A stretch of DNA of 64,000 nucleotides from NCBI RefSeq assembly GCF_028368995.1, contig NZ_JAQNDL010000002.1:1919724-1983723 (forward strand), in the 5' to 3' direction. Position numbers and translations under genes: made by a program. Positions within the stretch are counted from its first letter, which is position 1. Every line of letters begins with the position of its first letter. This DNA is from Nannocystis bainbridge (GTDB lineage Bacteria > Myxococcota_A > Polyangia > Nannocystales > Nannocystaceae). This document shows, one piece after another, positions 55,529 to 64,000 of the stretch. The notes under the pieces were generated by a model that made no database searches, had not been told where the DNA came from, and was given only the letters and a program-made list of their open reading frames with translations.

Positions 55529-56362
55529 GTGGAGCCGACGGCAGCCGAGCGCGCGATCGAGTACTACCGGCGGCGGCTCGACGAGCTCGTGGGCGCGTCG
55601 TGCGAGCGCGTGCGAGCGGCCGATCTGCCGTTTTACCGGGTGCTCCCGCTCGCGGCCATGCAGGCCTCGGTCAAGCGCGTGTTCGAGGCCGTCGGCGCCG
55701 ACCTCGAGCGCGACGAGCCGCAGGACTACCCCGCGATCCTCTCGGCGCTCGGGATCCAGCGGGCCTCGATGGGCGTCTCGGTGACCGAGATTACCCTCGG
55801 CATGCACTTCGGCTTCGAGGTCGTGTCCGAGGCGTTCGCCGCCGACTTCGCCGCCGACCCCGAAGCCCTGCTGTTCTGGGAGCGCAAGCGCGGCCGGATC
55901 GCCTACGCCGGCGTGGCCGCGCTGGCCGACGCCTACCTCGTCGCCCGCGAGAAGCTGATCCGCAGCCAGGCCGACGAGATCCTGACGCTCTCCGCCCAGG
56001 TCCTGCCGCTCCACCCCGGCGTCCTCGTGTGCCCGCTGCTCGGCCGCCTCGATCGTGAGCGCGCCGAGGCGCTCACCGCCGCCGTGCTGACCGCCGTGGT
56101 CCGCCACGGCTCGCGCGTCGTCGTGCTCGACCTGTCCGGCGTCCCCGCCGTCGACGCCGAGATGGCCGGTCACCTCGTCGGCGCCGCCCGGGCCGTCGGC
56201 CTGCTCGGCGCGCGCCCGCTGCTGGTCGGTCTCGCCCCCGGCGTGGCCCAGGCCATCGTCGCCGGCGGCCTCGATTTCGCCGGCATCCCCACCCTGGGCG
56301 ACCTCGCAAGCGGCCTGACTCATGCCCTGGCGCTGCTCGGCAAGCGCATCGTCGACGCCTGA
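55529..56362 (+). CDS. STAS-domain protein of the RsbR/stressosome type
   Basis: This is a 277-residue cytosolic protein. The N-terminal helical domain (about 1-165) contains a helix-rich set (SVTEITLGMHFGF) seen in RsbR/STAS co-antagonists. A STAS domain (about 165-270) has VCPLLGRLDRERAEALTAAVL, then VVVLDLSGVPAVDAEMAGHL, where a Thr/Ser of the phosphorylation loop would be expected; here the loop shows SGVPAVDAE without an obvious Ser after Asp. It may act in signal relay as an anti-sigma antagonist. No kinase neighbour is adjacent. GTG 55529 has GGAGG close upstream. Confidence 0.75.
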   Translation: MEPTAAERAIEYYRRRLDELVGASCERVRAADLPFYRVLPLAAMQASVKRVFEAVGADLERDEPQDYPAILSALGIQRASMGVSVTEITLGMHFGFEVVSEAFAADFAADPEALLFWERKRGRIAYAGVAALADAYLVAREKLIRSQADEILTLSAQVLPLHPGVLVCPLLGRLDRERAEALTAAVLTAVVRHGSRVVVLDLSGVPAVDAEMAGHLVGAARAVGLLGARPLLVGLAPGVAQAIVAGGLDFAGIPTLGDLASGLTHALALLGKRIVDA

Positions 56363-56367
56363 TATCG

Positions 56368-56415
56368 GCTGTCCCTCGGGACATGTGATTCGCGACATGT
56401 CCCTCTAGACATGTC
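56368..56415. repeat. CATGTCC hairpin units after the STAS gene
   Basis: CTGTCC-CTCG-GGACATG (56370-56386) is followed by CGACATGTCC-CTCT-AGACATGTC. They occupy the start of the 221-bp gap to the next gene. The rest (56416-56583) has no gene. Confidence 0.6.
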
Positions 56416-56583
56416 TGATCCGTCGCGTTCACCTCGCGGCCGCGAAAGACGACCGCGATCGAAGCGCGGCAGAGCCAATCGAGGCGCCCTCGCTGCGACA
56501 GGCGATTTCATGGGTCTCGATGGGAATCGTCGGCGGCACAGCCCTCTTGTCGCGCCGGTGACCGCGACGTAAAAGCAGGTCGC

Positions 56584-58134
56584 ATGCTCGCGCCGCGCCT
56601 CCCCCTCGCGTCTCTGCTCACGCTCCTGGCCGCATGCGGGCGCGACCCGGAGCCTCCGCCCCGGGCGGCCGACGCGACCGCGCCCGCGCCGAGCGACCCC
56701 CGGCGCGAGCGCTGCACCGCCGTCGCCGAGGAGTCGGCCCGCCTCGGCAAGATCACCGGCGCCGTGCTCACGGTGGCGCTCGCGGATCGCCCGGCCGAAC
56801 GCGACCTCGCGGGCGAGGGAAAAAAGCTCGCGGCCGCCGGCGACGCGATCGGTCGGGAGATGTTCGCCGAGTGCATGCAGTGGCCCGACGCCGTGATCGC
56901 CTGTCTCGGCCCGTTGGACCGCCTCAAGCCCGGCTGCGCCGCCACGCTCGACGCCGCCTTCGGGACCGCCGATGCCGTGCTGCCGGCGGACATCCCGGCC
57001 GGGCCGCCCCCGGCGTGGTCGCTGAAGCTGCCGGCGAAGCCCGAGGCCCTCGCCGTCGCGCCGGACGGCGCCGTGCTGGCGATCGTCGAGCGCGCGCTGG
57101 TCGGCGTCCGCGACGGCGCGATCGCCTGGCAGAAGCTCGACGGGCTGCGACCCTGGGTGCTCGTCACCGCCGGCGTCGGCGTGGTCGCGCAGCGCGACCG
57201 GGTGCTGGCGATCGACCCGTCCAACGGCCGCGAGCTGTGGTCGGTCGCGCTGCCGTCGATCCCCGACGCCGACGAATTCGACGATCCTCCCTCCGCCGTG
57301 ATCGCCGCCGATGCGAGCGACGGCCTGTGGCTCGGCGACAACGCGGCCCGGTTCTTTCGCCTGCACCCGCCCCGTTGCACCCGCAGCACGGCCAAGCGCG
57401 CCGCGCCTGGCTGCCTGGTGGCCGCGGGCGCGCTCGTCGAAGAGACCCTCGACGAGGACGCCCTGCTCAGCGTCACCGCCGACGGCCGACGCATCCTGCG
57501 CGAGTCCGGCGTCGTGCGCATGTTCGACGGCGACGGGGCCAACCTGCTCGACGCCCGCGCCCACGAGCACGGCGCCGCCTTCACGCTCGGCCCGGCCGGC
57601 CTGGCCCTCGTCATCGACAACGACGTCGTCTTGCTCGACCCGGACCGCTGCGGCGGCGACGCCTTCGCGCCCTCGGGTTGGCCGCAGCCGGGTCAGCTCT
57701 TCGCCCGCGAGCTCGACGAGTGCCCCGACTGCCCCGCGCCGCCGCCGGGCTGCCGGCGCTGGCGCCGTTTCGTCGACTCCATGGGGAGCGACGCGCCGGC
57801 GCTCGGGGACGACGGCACCGCGCTCGTCCACACCCACGACGGGTTCACGCGCGCGCTGCGGCTGGGCGACGAGGCGTGGAAGACCGCCACCGGCGGCGAG
57901 GGCCCGCTGTTGAGCCTCGGCGACCGGGCCCTCGGCGCCAGCACCGGCCTCGCGGAGGGCGACCCGCTGGCGCTCTTCGAGCTTGCGATCGCCGACGGCA
58001 AATACCTGTGGCGCACGCCGCTGCCGGACGCCGGCACGAACGACGTCGACGACGTCGTGCTGCTCGCCGGCCACGGCTGGCTGATCGCCGGCTTCGACGA
58101 GACCCTCGTCGCCCTGCAGCGGCCCTCACCGTGA
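56584..58134 (+). CDS. Lipoprotein with PQQ/WD-like beta-propeller
   Basis: This is a 516-residue predicted lipoprotein. Lipobox LLTLLAACG (Cys about 18) is followed by a Pro/Ala linker and an N-terminal helical domain (about 35-130, EESARLGKITGAVL, with Cys pairs). The remainder has propeller-like repeats (AVAPDGAVLAIVERALVGVRDG, AIDPSNGRELWSVALP, DDVVLLAGHGWLIAGFDETL). The repeat pattern D-G-x-x-x-W-x-x is of the quinoprotein/PQQ-type. Cofactor binding is not implied. Role is unknown. It ends before a hairpin array and a convergent MYXO-CTERM gene. Confidence 0.75.
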   Translation: MLAPRLPLASLLTLLAACGRDPEPPPRAADATAPAPSDPRRERCTAVAEESARLGKITGAVLTVALADRPAERDLAGEGKKLAAAGDAIGREMFAECMQWPDAVIACLGPLDRLKPGCAATLDAAFGTADAVLPADIPAGPPPAWSLKLPAKPEALAVAPDGAVLAIVERALVGVRDGAIAWQKLDGLRPWVLVTAGVGVVAQRDRVLAIDPSNGRELWSVALPSIPDADEFDDPPSAVIAADASDGLWLGDNAARFFRLHPPRCTRSTAKRAAPGCLVAAGALVEETLDEDALLSVTADGRRILRESGVVRMFDGDGANLLDARAHEHGAAFTLGPAGLALVIDNDVVLLDPDRCGGDAFAPSGWPQPGQLFARELDECPDCPAPPPGCRRWRRFVDSMGSDAPALGDDGTALVHTHDGFTRALRLGDEAWKTATGGEGPLLSLGDRALGASTGLAEGDPLALFELAIADGKYLWRTPLPDAGTNDVDDVVLLAGHGWLIAGFDETLVALQRPSP

Positions 58135-58147
58135 TTCGCGGAGCGAT

Positions 58148-58247
58148 TCACATGTCTAATGGGACATGCTCTGAGAGACATATTTCATTCGACATGTCCA
58201 TCAGACCATTCGTGACATCGAACCGACGGCATGTCCCTCGAGACAGA
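58148..58247. repeat. CATGTC hairpin array between convergent genes
   Basis: Units include CATGTCT-AATG-GGACATG, GAGACATATTT and CGACATGTCC-ATCA-GACCAT, then CATGTCC-CTCG-AGACAG. They lie between stops at 58134 and 58357. Confidence 0.6.
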
Positions 58248-58356
58248 CGGCCGTCGCCCTCGTGTGCGCAGCGTCCCGAGTGAGAGCCGCCGCGATCCGC
58301 TCGCGTCTCAGAGCAGCATCGGCCCGAGCGGCCGGGCGTGCCCCTGCGACCTCCGC

Positions 58357-59454
58357 TCACGCCCGCCGGCGCCGGCGCAGCCCCAGCAGCCCGAACAGCG
58401 CCAGCCATCCCGCTCCGCCCGTGCCGTCGCTGGCGCACGCGCAGCCCTTCTCGGGCCCGTCTTCACCGCCGGTCGCGCTGTCCGTCGCATCCGACCCGCC
58501 CGTCTCGCTCCCGGCCTCGCCCGTCATCGGCGCCTCGCCGGTCGTCGGCGCCTCGCCGGTCTCGCTCTCTTCGCCCGTCGTCTCGACCGCCGCCGCGCAG
58601 GCGCTGCCCGGGACCGCGTCCGCGTCGCTCCACACCGGCTCGTCCGGCGGCCCCGAACCATCGGGCTGCGGCGCCTCGTCGGTGCGCACGAAACACGGCG
58701 GGCACAGCTCGAACGGCGCCGCCGCGTTGCCGGCCGCGTCGATGGCCACGACCTCGAGGCACACATCGGTGCGCACGTCGGCCCCGCCGAGTCGGTCGAC
58801 CGCCAGCGTGATCGGCACGACCGTCGTCGACGAAGGCCCCCGCGCGGTGCGGTGCAGCCCGTGCCCCTCGAACTCGCCGCCTGGGTCCCACTCCATCACG
58901 AACAGGGGCAGCGCCTCGCCGGCCGTCGGCGCCGGTTGCTCGAGGTGCACGTAAAGCGTCTGCTCGATCTCGAATTGGTCGCAGCCCGACGTCATCGTGT
59001 ACTGCGCGTGCTCGAACACCGCAAAGAACGACTTCTCGACGTCCGGCGACGGCGCCGTCACGTCACGCGCGCCCGCGATGAAGCTGATCGACGCCGGGCA
59101 GTTCTCGCCCTCGCCACAGAACTCGCCCGCCACCACCACCGTCTGGCCCGGCTGCGGCTCGGGCTCGACCTTCGCCGCCAGCGGGGCCAGGCCCGCCGCG
59201 AGCGGGGCGTCGACCAGCGCCGCCGGCTCGCCGTCGACCGTCACCGTCACCTTGTCGAGCGTGATGCCGTCGCCCCAGAACAGCAGCGCCGCGTTGGCCG
59301 GATACGTGTCGCCGTCGGCCGGCACGCTCTCGTGGAGCTCCGGCAGCGTCGCCCCGCACGCGTCGGCCAGGCGGGGCAGCGCAAACAAAAGGGCGCACGT
59401 GCTGGCCAGCACGGCGCCCCCCGCGAGTCGGGACCAGGCGTAAGTCGTTCGCAT
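58357..59454 (-). CDS. Surface protein with MYXO-CTERM tail
   Basis: This is a 365-residue secreted protein. The signal peptide (about 1-32) ends in LADAC. Beta-rich repeats follow (TVTVDGEPAALV, VVVAGEFCGEGENC, then STTVVPITLAVDRL and VCLEVVAIDAAGN), suggesting Ig-like or Ca-binding domains. A Gly/Glu/Thr/Ser linker leads to the tail KGCACASDGTGG then GWLALFGLLGLRRRRR, the MYXO-CTERM sorting pattern (Cys near the start, helix, Arg cluster). Tails like this are processed by myxosortase-type rhomboid-like enzymes. ATG 59454 was chosen because it starts the signal peptide. Function is unknown. Confidence 0.8.
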   Translation of the reverse strand: MRTTYAWSRLAGGAVLASTCALLFALPRLADACGATLPELHESVPADGDTYPANAALLFWGDGITLDKVTVTVDGEPAALVDAPLAAGLAPLAAKVEPEPQPGQTVVVAGEFCGEGENCPASISFIAGARDVTAPSPDVEKSFFAVFEHAQYTMTSGCDQFEIEQTLYVHLEQPAPTAGEALPLFVMEWDPGGEFEGHGLHRTARGPSSTTVVPITLAVDRLGGADVRTDVCLEVVAIDAAGNAAAPFELCPPCFVRTDEAPQPDGSGPPDEPVWSDADAVPGSACAAAVETTGEESETGEAPTTGEAPMTGEAGSETGGSDATDSATGGEDGPEKGCACASDGTGGAGWLALFGLLGLRRRRRA

Positions 59455-59900
59455 GGCTGCCCCGCATCCACCATCCGTGCCGCGCGAACTCGCCTGCGAT
59501 CTCGAAGACTTCCCATCGTCCGCGGCGCTGGATCCATGGCGTCGCTGTCGGGCCCCGACTTCCGCGCCGCGCGCTGGTGCCGCGATCCTCGTCCCTTCGC
59601 GTCGTCGCCACGATCCAGATCGCCGAGCCTCGCCGATGACCTGTCCTCTCGGACATCTCGATTCATTGTCCCAAAGAACATGTCCCTCGAGACATCCATG
59701 ACCCGGGCTCGGCGCCGCGGCGCCTCGACGACCCATGGACTTCCAAAGCCTCACCCCACCCCGCCGAGATCCGCGGCACCTGTCCTCGAGGACATCCCGC
59801 CCAGCGCCGCGACCGCCGCGCCGCGCTCCGTGAATTGACGCCCACTTGACTGGTCGACTGCGAGCGGCCCTGCATCTTCCATACGTAGGGAGACGTACGA
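59455..59900. repeat. Intergenic region with CATGTCC/CCTGTCC hairpins, no gene
   Basis: The 446-bp divergent gap between the MYXO-CTERM gene and the 83-residue lipoprotein contains at least four hairpins. These are CCTGTCC-TCTC-GGACATC, CATTGTCCCAAAGAACATG-type, CATGTCC-CTCG-AGACATC (59638-59696) and CCTGTCC-TCGA-GGACATC (59779-59795). No convincing gene is present. Confidence 0.55.
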
Positions 59901-60152
59901 ATGCAGCGCGAAGGATGGTCGACGTGGATCCTGGCGAGCGCGACGCTCGCAGGTGGTTGTTGTCCTGGCGACCCTCCGTCGGACGACGGACGGATCCGCC
60001 ACTGGCTCGCGGCCGGCGAGCAACCGGACGAATCGGACGGCGTCCCGTGCAGCGGCGACGACGAGCGCCGCGCCGGCTGGCGTGACGACGGCGACGACGA
60101 GCCCGAGGTCGTCGACGACCCGTCCTGCGACGGCTTCGAGCGCGCCGAATGA
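59901..60152 (+). CDS. Small lipoprotein with Asp/Glu-rich tail
   Basis: This is an 83-residue predicted lipoprotein. The signal peptide has lipobox LAGGC (LAGGCCPG, Cys about 20), followed by an acidic, Arg-containing soluble part (DPPSDDGRIRHW, then DDGDDEPEVVDDPSCDGFERAE). It has no known fold. TTGACT at 59846 may belong to its promoter, but the -10 is unclear. AGGGAG lies about 10 nt before the ATG and a TACGT/ACGTA inverted pair surrounds it. It may be a short periplasmic adaptor. Confidence 0.55.
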   Translation: MQREGWSTWILASATLAGGCCPGDPPSDDGRIRHWLAAGEQPDESDGVPCSGDDERRAGWRDDGDDEPEVVDDPSCDGFERAE

Positions 60153-60276
60153 CGGGCGCACCGCGCGATCGCGGCGCGCCCGCGATCGTCCGGACGCGCT
60201 GGATCGCCGCCGCTCGCCCTCTGCCTCGCCGATCACGCCGCGAGTGCGACGCGCCGGCCTCGCAAGCCGCACCGCC

Positions 60277-61131
<855 letters not shown>

Positions 61132-61181
61132 GGCGTTCTCCTGCGACGAATCTGGACGCTCGCGGCGCCGCCGAGAAGCCG

Positions 61182-61192
61182 GGCAAATTGCC
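61182..61192. promoter_or_regulatory. Palindrome between divergent SDR and LysR genes
   Basis: GGCAA-A-TTGCC is a perfect 5-bp inverted repeat in the 93-bp intergenic region of the divergent SDR (61131) and LysR (61225) genes, the usual place of a LysR binding site. Confidence 0.35.
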
Positions 61193-61224
61193 GCTCGTCA
61201 TGAAGTTCTGCTAAAAAATCGACC

Positions 61225-62139
61225 ATGCCCGACGACCTGTCTGGCCTCACCGCCTTGCTCGTCGTGGCCGAGCGGCGCAGCTTCACCGCCGCCGCCGCCG
61301 AGCTGGGCGTCACGCCCTCCGCGGTCAGCCAGAGTGTGCGCGCCCTGGAGGAGCGCGTCGGCGTACGGCTGCTGCAGCGCACCACCCGGAGCGTCGGCCT
61401 CACCGAGGCCGGCACGCGCTTCCTGGACCGCCTGCGCCCCGCGATGGAGGGCGTGCGCGCGGCCTTCGAGTCGCTCGACGAGGTCCGCGGGCGCCCGGCC
61501 GGGACCCTGCGGCTCAACATCCCGCGCCTGGCCAGCGAGTGGGTGATCGAGCCGATCCTCGCCTCGTTCCTGGCGGCCCACCCCGAGATCAAGCTCGACA
61601 TCACGCTCGATGACGGCATCACCGACATCGTCGCCGGGGGCTTCGACGCCGGCATCCGCGTCGGCGAGATGCTCGACCGCGACGTGATCGCGGTCCGCCT
61701 CACGGACGACATGCGCATGGCCGTCGTCGGCTCGCCGGCCTACTTCGCCGCCCGCGGCAAGCCCAGGCACCCGCGCGAGCTCCACGCCCACGACTGCATC
61801 AACTACCGCCAGATCCGCAGCGGCGCGCTGTACCGGTGGGAGTTCACCGACGAGGGCCGCGACATCACGCTCGCCGTCGACGGCCGCCTCACCACCAACG
61901 ACCAGGACATCATGGCCCGCGCCGCGCGCGACGGCCTCGGCCTCGCCTACCTGTTCGAGCACACCGTCGCCGACGACCTGGCCCACAAGCGCCTCGTCCG
62001 CATCCTCACCCCGTACTGCCCGCGCTTCCCTGGCCTGTTCCTCTACTACCCGAGCCGCACCCAGACCCCGCCCAAGCTGCGCGCCCTGGTCGAATTCCTG
62101 CGCGCCCGCCGTCGCAAGCGCCCGTCGCCGTCCGCCTGA
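61225..62139 (+). CDS. LysR-family transcriptional regulator
   Basis: This is a 304-residue regulator. The N-terminal winged helix-turn-helix (about 5-65) shows LTALLVVAERRSFTAAAAELGVTPSAVSQSV (recognition helix), and the C-terminal ligand-binding part (about 90-300) is of the periplasmic-binding fold (GTLRLNIPRLASEW, then GFDAGIRVGEML). It probably controls the divergent SDR gene. The coinducer is unknown. Downstream of the stop is a 42-bp tandem duplication. Confidence 0.9.
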   Translation: MPDDLSGLTALLVVAERRSFTAAAAELGVTPSAVSQSVRALEERVGVRLLQRTTRSVGLTEAGTRFLDRLRPAMEGVRAAFESLDEVRGRPAGTLRLNIPRLASEWVIEPILASFLAAHPEIKLDITLDDGITDIVAGGFDAGIRVGEMLDRDVIAVRLTDDMRMAVVGSPAYFAARGKPRHPRELHAHDCINYRQIRSGALYRWEFTDEGRDITLAVDGRLTTNDQDIMARAARDGLGLAYLFEHTVADDLAHKRLVRILTPYCPRFPGLFLYYPSRTQTPPKLRALVEFLRARRRKRPSPSA

Positions 62140-62142
62140 TCG

Positions 62143-62226
62143 CCCGCCACGCAGCGACGCTCATGGACTTCGCCGAGCATCCGGCCCGCCACGCAGCGAC
62201 GCTCATGGACTTCGCCGAGCACCCGG
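62143..62226. repeat. Tandem 42-bp duplication after the LysR gene
   Basis: The unit CCCGCCACGCAGCGACGCTC... occurs at 62143-62184 and again at 62185-62226, 42 bp apart with one clear difference (T versus C near the end). The unit is 14 codons long and remains open in one frame, but it lies after the LysR stop. Confidence 0.7.
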
Positions 62227-62358
62227 CGCCGTCCTCCTGATCGCTCGCTCCGCGGTGCTCACTGCTTCCGCCGAGCACCCGCTTGCTCGCCCGCTGCGCT
62301 GCGACGCTCACGGGCTCCGCGTCGAGCGCTCGACTCGCTCGCCCGCGCTGCGTGAAGC

Positions 62359-62688
62359 TCACTGGCTCTGCGGCGGGCAGCCGTCGCCGTCGGCCCGCCC
62401 GTCGCGGACCTCGGGCACGTCGGGGCACTTGTCGAAGCGGTCGGAGATCCCGTCGCCGTCGCGGTCGACCACCGGGCAGCCGTCGCGCGGCCCGCCGGCC
62501 TGATCAGGGCAGGCATCGACCGCGTCGGGCACACGATCGCCGTCCCGATCGCTCGGCGTCGTGACCGGCTTCGGGCGCGACACCGGCCCGCTCGTAGCAT
62601 CGAGCGACACCGGCGGCGCCTGCGTGGCGCCGGACTGGGCGCATCCGAACAGCAGGACGGGCAACAGGAGACTGGCAGCGCGAGCCAT
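62359..62688 (-). CDS. Small lipoprotein with thrombospondin type 3-like Ca2+ repeats
   Basis: This is a 109-residue predicted lipoprotein. Lipobox LLFGC (Cys about 16) follows the signal peptide. After a short Pro/Ser linker come two D-x-D-G-D-x-x-x-D repeats (DRDGDRVPDAVDACPDQAG, then DRDGDGISDRFDKCPD) and a shorter third one (DGRADGDGC). This is the thrombospondin type 3/OmpA-calcium-binding-like pattern with a Cys per repeat. It should bind Ca2+ at the cell surface. The OmpA-like C-terminal domain often linked to such repeats is absent, so it is either a short adaptor or a truncated member. Confidence 0.72.
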   Translation of the reverse strand: MARAASLLLPVLLFGCAQSGATQAPPVSLDATSGPVSRPKPVTTPSDRDGDRVPDAVDACPDQAGGPRDGCPVVDRDGDGISDRFDKCPDVPEVRDGRADGDGCPPQSQ

Positions 62689-62793
62689 GCAGTGCCCAGG
62701 GTACCACTCCGCCCGCGAGCACGCGAGCACGGCCGCCCAGCGGCCCCGAGGCGCGAACGACGGCCCGCGATGCCCGGAACAGCCCCACGGGAT

Positions 62794-63130
62794 CGCAAGC
62801 GAGGCCATCCGTCCCGAAATGCCCGCATCGACTCGCAGCGCACATGCCCGCGCGCGAGGGCCGGCCCGAGGTGCCAGCAACAGTCGCGTCGAAGCCCAGC
62901 TCGCACAGGTCGCAAGCACGGCCATCCGTCCAGAGACCCCCGCATCGACCCGCGGCGCACGCATGCCCGCGCGCGAGGGTCGGCCGATGGGCCAGCAACG
63001 GCCGCATCGCTCGCACTGCTCGCCCAGGACCGCAAGCACGGCCATCCGTCCAGAGCTGCCCGCACGACCCACGGCGTACGCATGCACAGGCGGGTCGGCC
63101 CGACGTGTCGACAACGGCCGGCCTCGAGTG
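62794..63130. repeat. Tandem repeat of about 117-120 bp, noncoding
   Basis: Three copies begin with CGCAAGC[A/G]CGGCCATCCGTCC-like sequence at 62794, 62911 and 63031 (intervals 117 and 120 bp), and a more degenerate partial copy precedes them (about 62700-62793). Shared elements in order are GGCCATCCGTCC, CCCGCATCGAC, GCGCACGCATGCCCGCGCG and CAGCAACGGCC. The intervals are multiples of three, so several frames stay open, but the predicted peptides are Arg/Pro-rich without a signal or domain. It is therefore treated as a noncoding tandem repeat within the 747-bp gap 62689-63435. Confidence 0.7.
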
Positions 63131-63314
63131 CGAGCAACGGCGACGCAAGCATCCCCCGCGAGCGAGGGTCACCTCGCCCGCGATCGCTCGCTGCGACTCC
63201 CGACCTTTATCCCGGACCCCTGGTCTCTCGGCGCCCGCCGCGGCCCCGCACATGCGACGGCAGCAACATCGCCACAGGACCGGGCCTCTCGAAGGCCGAC
63301 AGCGGAGTTCCGCT

Positions 63315-63410
63315 CTTCCCGAAAGAACATGTCCTTTTAACCATGTCCTTTTCGACATGCTCATTTCACCATGCCCTCGACGACATGCTCTTCACGACAT
63401 GTCTCAAAGT
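63315..63410. repeat. CATGTCC hairpins between tandem minus-strand genes
   Basis: A run of degenerate units (GAACATGTCC-TTTT-AACCATG, GTCC-TTTT-CGACATGCTC, CATGCCC-TCGA-CGACATG, CATGTCTC) closes the long gap before the ankyrin gene stop (63436). In the ankyrin gene's transcription direction the array is downstream. Confidence 0.55.
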
Positions 63411-63435
63411 TTCTACGGTGGCACCCGACGCTGCC

Positions 63436-64000
63436 TCAAGAAGCCAGCCGCAGCCGGCGCGCCAGATCCGGATGCCCCCCGTGCTCGGCCCAGTCTGCGG
63501 CCGTCCCGCCCCAGCGGCCGTCTCGCACGCCCGGGTCGGCCCCGTGGGCCAGCAGCCGCCCGACCACCCCCGCGTGGCCGCGCCAGGCCGCCTCGTGCAG
63601 CGGCGTCCGCGGCGGCTGCCCGCCCGGCCGCACCAGGCGGTCCCCCTCCGCCCCGCAGCCCAGCAGCAGCGCCACCGAGGAGTGCTGCTCGCGGATGCAC
63701 GCGTAGGCCAGCGCCTCCGCCAGCACCTCGTGGCCGAGCTCCGGGCTGAGCAGATCGGTCAGCGTATCGATGCGACCGAGCGCGGCCGCGTGCCGGACAT
63801 CGACCCTCGCACCGCGCTGGACCAGCTCCTCCGCCGTGTCCGGCGCGAGGTTCAGCAGCGGCTTCGACAACAGATCGGGATCGGCGAGATCGAGCCGGGC
63901 CCCGCCCGCGATCAGCCGATCGATCAGCGCCGGCGCGACCCCGGCCTCGGACGCGCGCCGGCTCGTCAACACCAGCTCGAGCGTCGCCTGGGCCGCCCAC
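63436..64000 (-). CDS. Ankyrin-repeat protein (5' end beyond the window)
   Basis: The frame is open to the right edge, so the true start is outside. The visible 188 residues include repeated ankyrin units: ALIDRLIAGGARLDLAD, ELVQRGARVDVRHAAALG, then HSSVALLLGCGAEGD and TPLHEAAWRGHAGVVGRLLAHGADPGVRDGRWG. The TPLHEAA and L-L-A-H-G-A-D motifs are typical. The C-terminus ends GHPDLARRLRLAS. Ankyrin repeats bind partner proteins; no partner is seen in the window. Confidence 0.8.
   Translation of the reverse strand, partial: WAAQATLELVLTSRRASEAGVAPALIDRLIAGGARLDLADPDLLSKPLLNLAPDTAEELVQRGARVDVRHAAALGRIDTLTDLLSPELGHEVLAEALAYACIREQHSSVALLLGCGAEGDRLVRPGGQPPRTPLHEAAWRGHAGVVGRLLAHGADPGVRDGRWGGTAADWAEHGGHPDLARRLRLAS

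Noticed and set aside
62259..63364. Long open frames on the minus strand over the 120-bp tandem repeat
   Set aside because: They stay open because repeat intervals are multiples of three in a GC-rich region; no start signal, domain or biased codon use supports them.

Overview
This window is very GC-rich, densely coding bacterial chromosome. It most likely comes from a myxobacterium (Myxococcota) of the Nannocystis/Plesiocystis type. The evidence is: several lipoproteins whose lipobox is followed by Ser/Thr/Gly-rich linkers, Cys-rich secreted proteins, two proteins ending in MYXO-CTERM-type sorting tails (GCAC motif, hydrophobic segment, Arg cluster), a Hanks-type kinase fused to beta-propeller repeats, and an FHA/winged-helix regulator. 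No rRNA, tRNA, CRISPR array, insertion sequence or phage gene was seen.

Layout. 1-9 kb: a partial gene, a Cys-rich lipoprotein, an NSS-family Na+ symporter with a 34-residue partner, an aldehyde dehydrogenase, an arylamine N-acetyltransferase, a Cys-rich lipoprotein, a CBS/CorC membrane protein and a Nudix hydrolase. 9-20 kb: an ECF sigma cluster, an HTTM membrane protein with partner, a YihY/BrkB protein, rlmJ, a zinc-ribbon protein, trpBA and a hybrid histidine kinase. 19-33 kb: an SPFH/ribbon-helix-helix pair, a YgfZ-like protein, a TolC-like and an MlaC-like protein, an aspartic-protease-like lipoprotein, a DsbD-like protein, an amidase, a glutaredoxin lipoprotein and a C45-like acyltransferase. 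32-43 kb: a divergent P450/TetR pair, a DUF6151-like protein, a PLD-like protein, a VWA lipoprotein, a spermidine-synthase fusion, an ABC ATPase and a hydrolase. 53-64 kb: beta-helix and propeller lipoproteins, an STAS protein, a MYXO-CTERM protein, a divergent SDR/LysR pair and a partial ankyrin protein.

The most notable system lies at 43.9-52.9 kb. It is a microviridin-type graspetide (ATP-grasp-crosslinked RiPP) locus with a 70-residue precursor, two MvdC/MvdD-type ATP-grasp ligases and a fused ABC exporter. It is bracketed upstream by a Ser/Thr kinase with a beta-propeller and downstream by an FHA/winged-helix regulator. A long promoter-like element occurs twice, before the precursor and before a secreted protein gene downstream of the regulator, with identical internal spacing. 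This suggests a kinase, FHA regulator and promoter circuit controlling both.

Two window-wide patterns also stand out. First, a family of about 20-nt hairpins (arms such as CATGTCC/GGACATG or CCTGTCC/GGACAGG around a 4-nt loop) fills about twenty intergenic gaps, mostly downstream of stop codons, with compensatory stem changes; it also occurs inside some genes. Second, many genes have a TANNNT box only 6-7 nt before the start codon and no Shine-Dalgarno, which suggests leaderless mRNAs.
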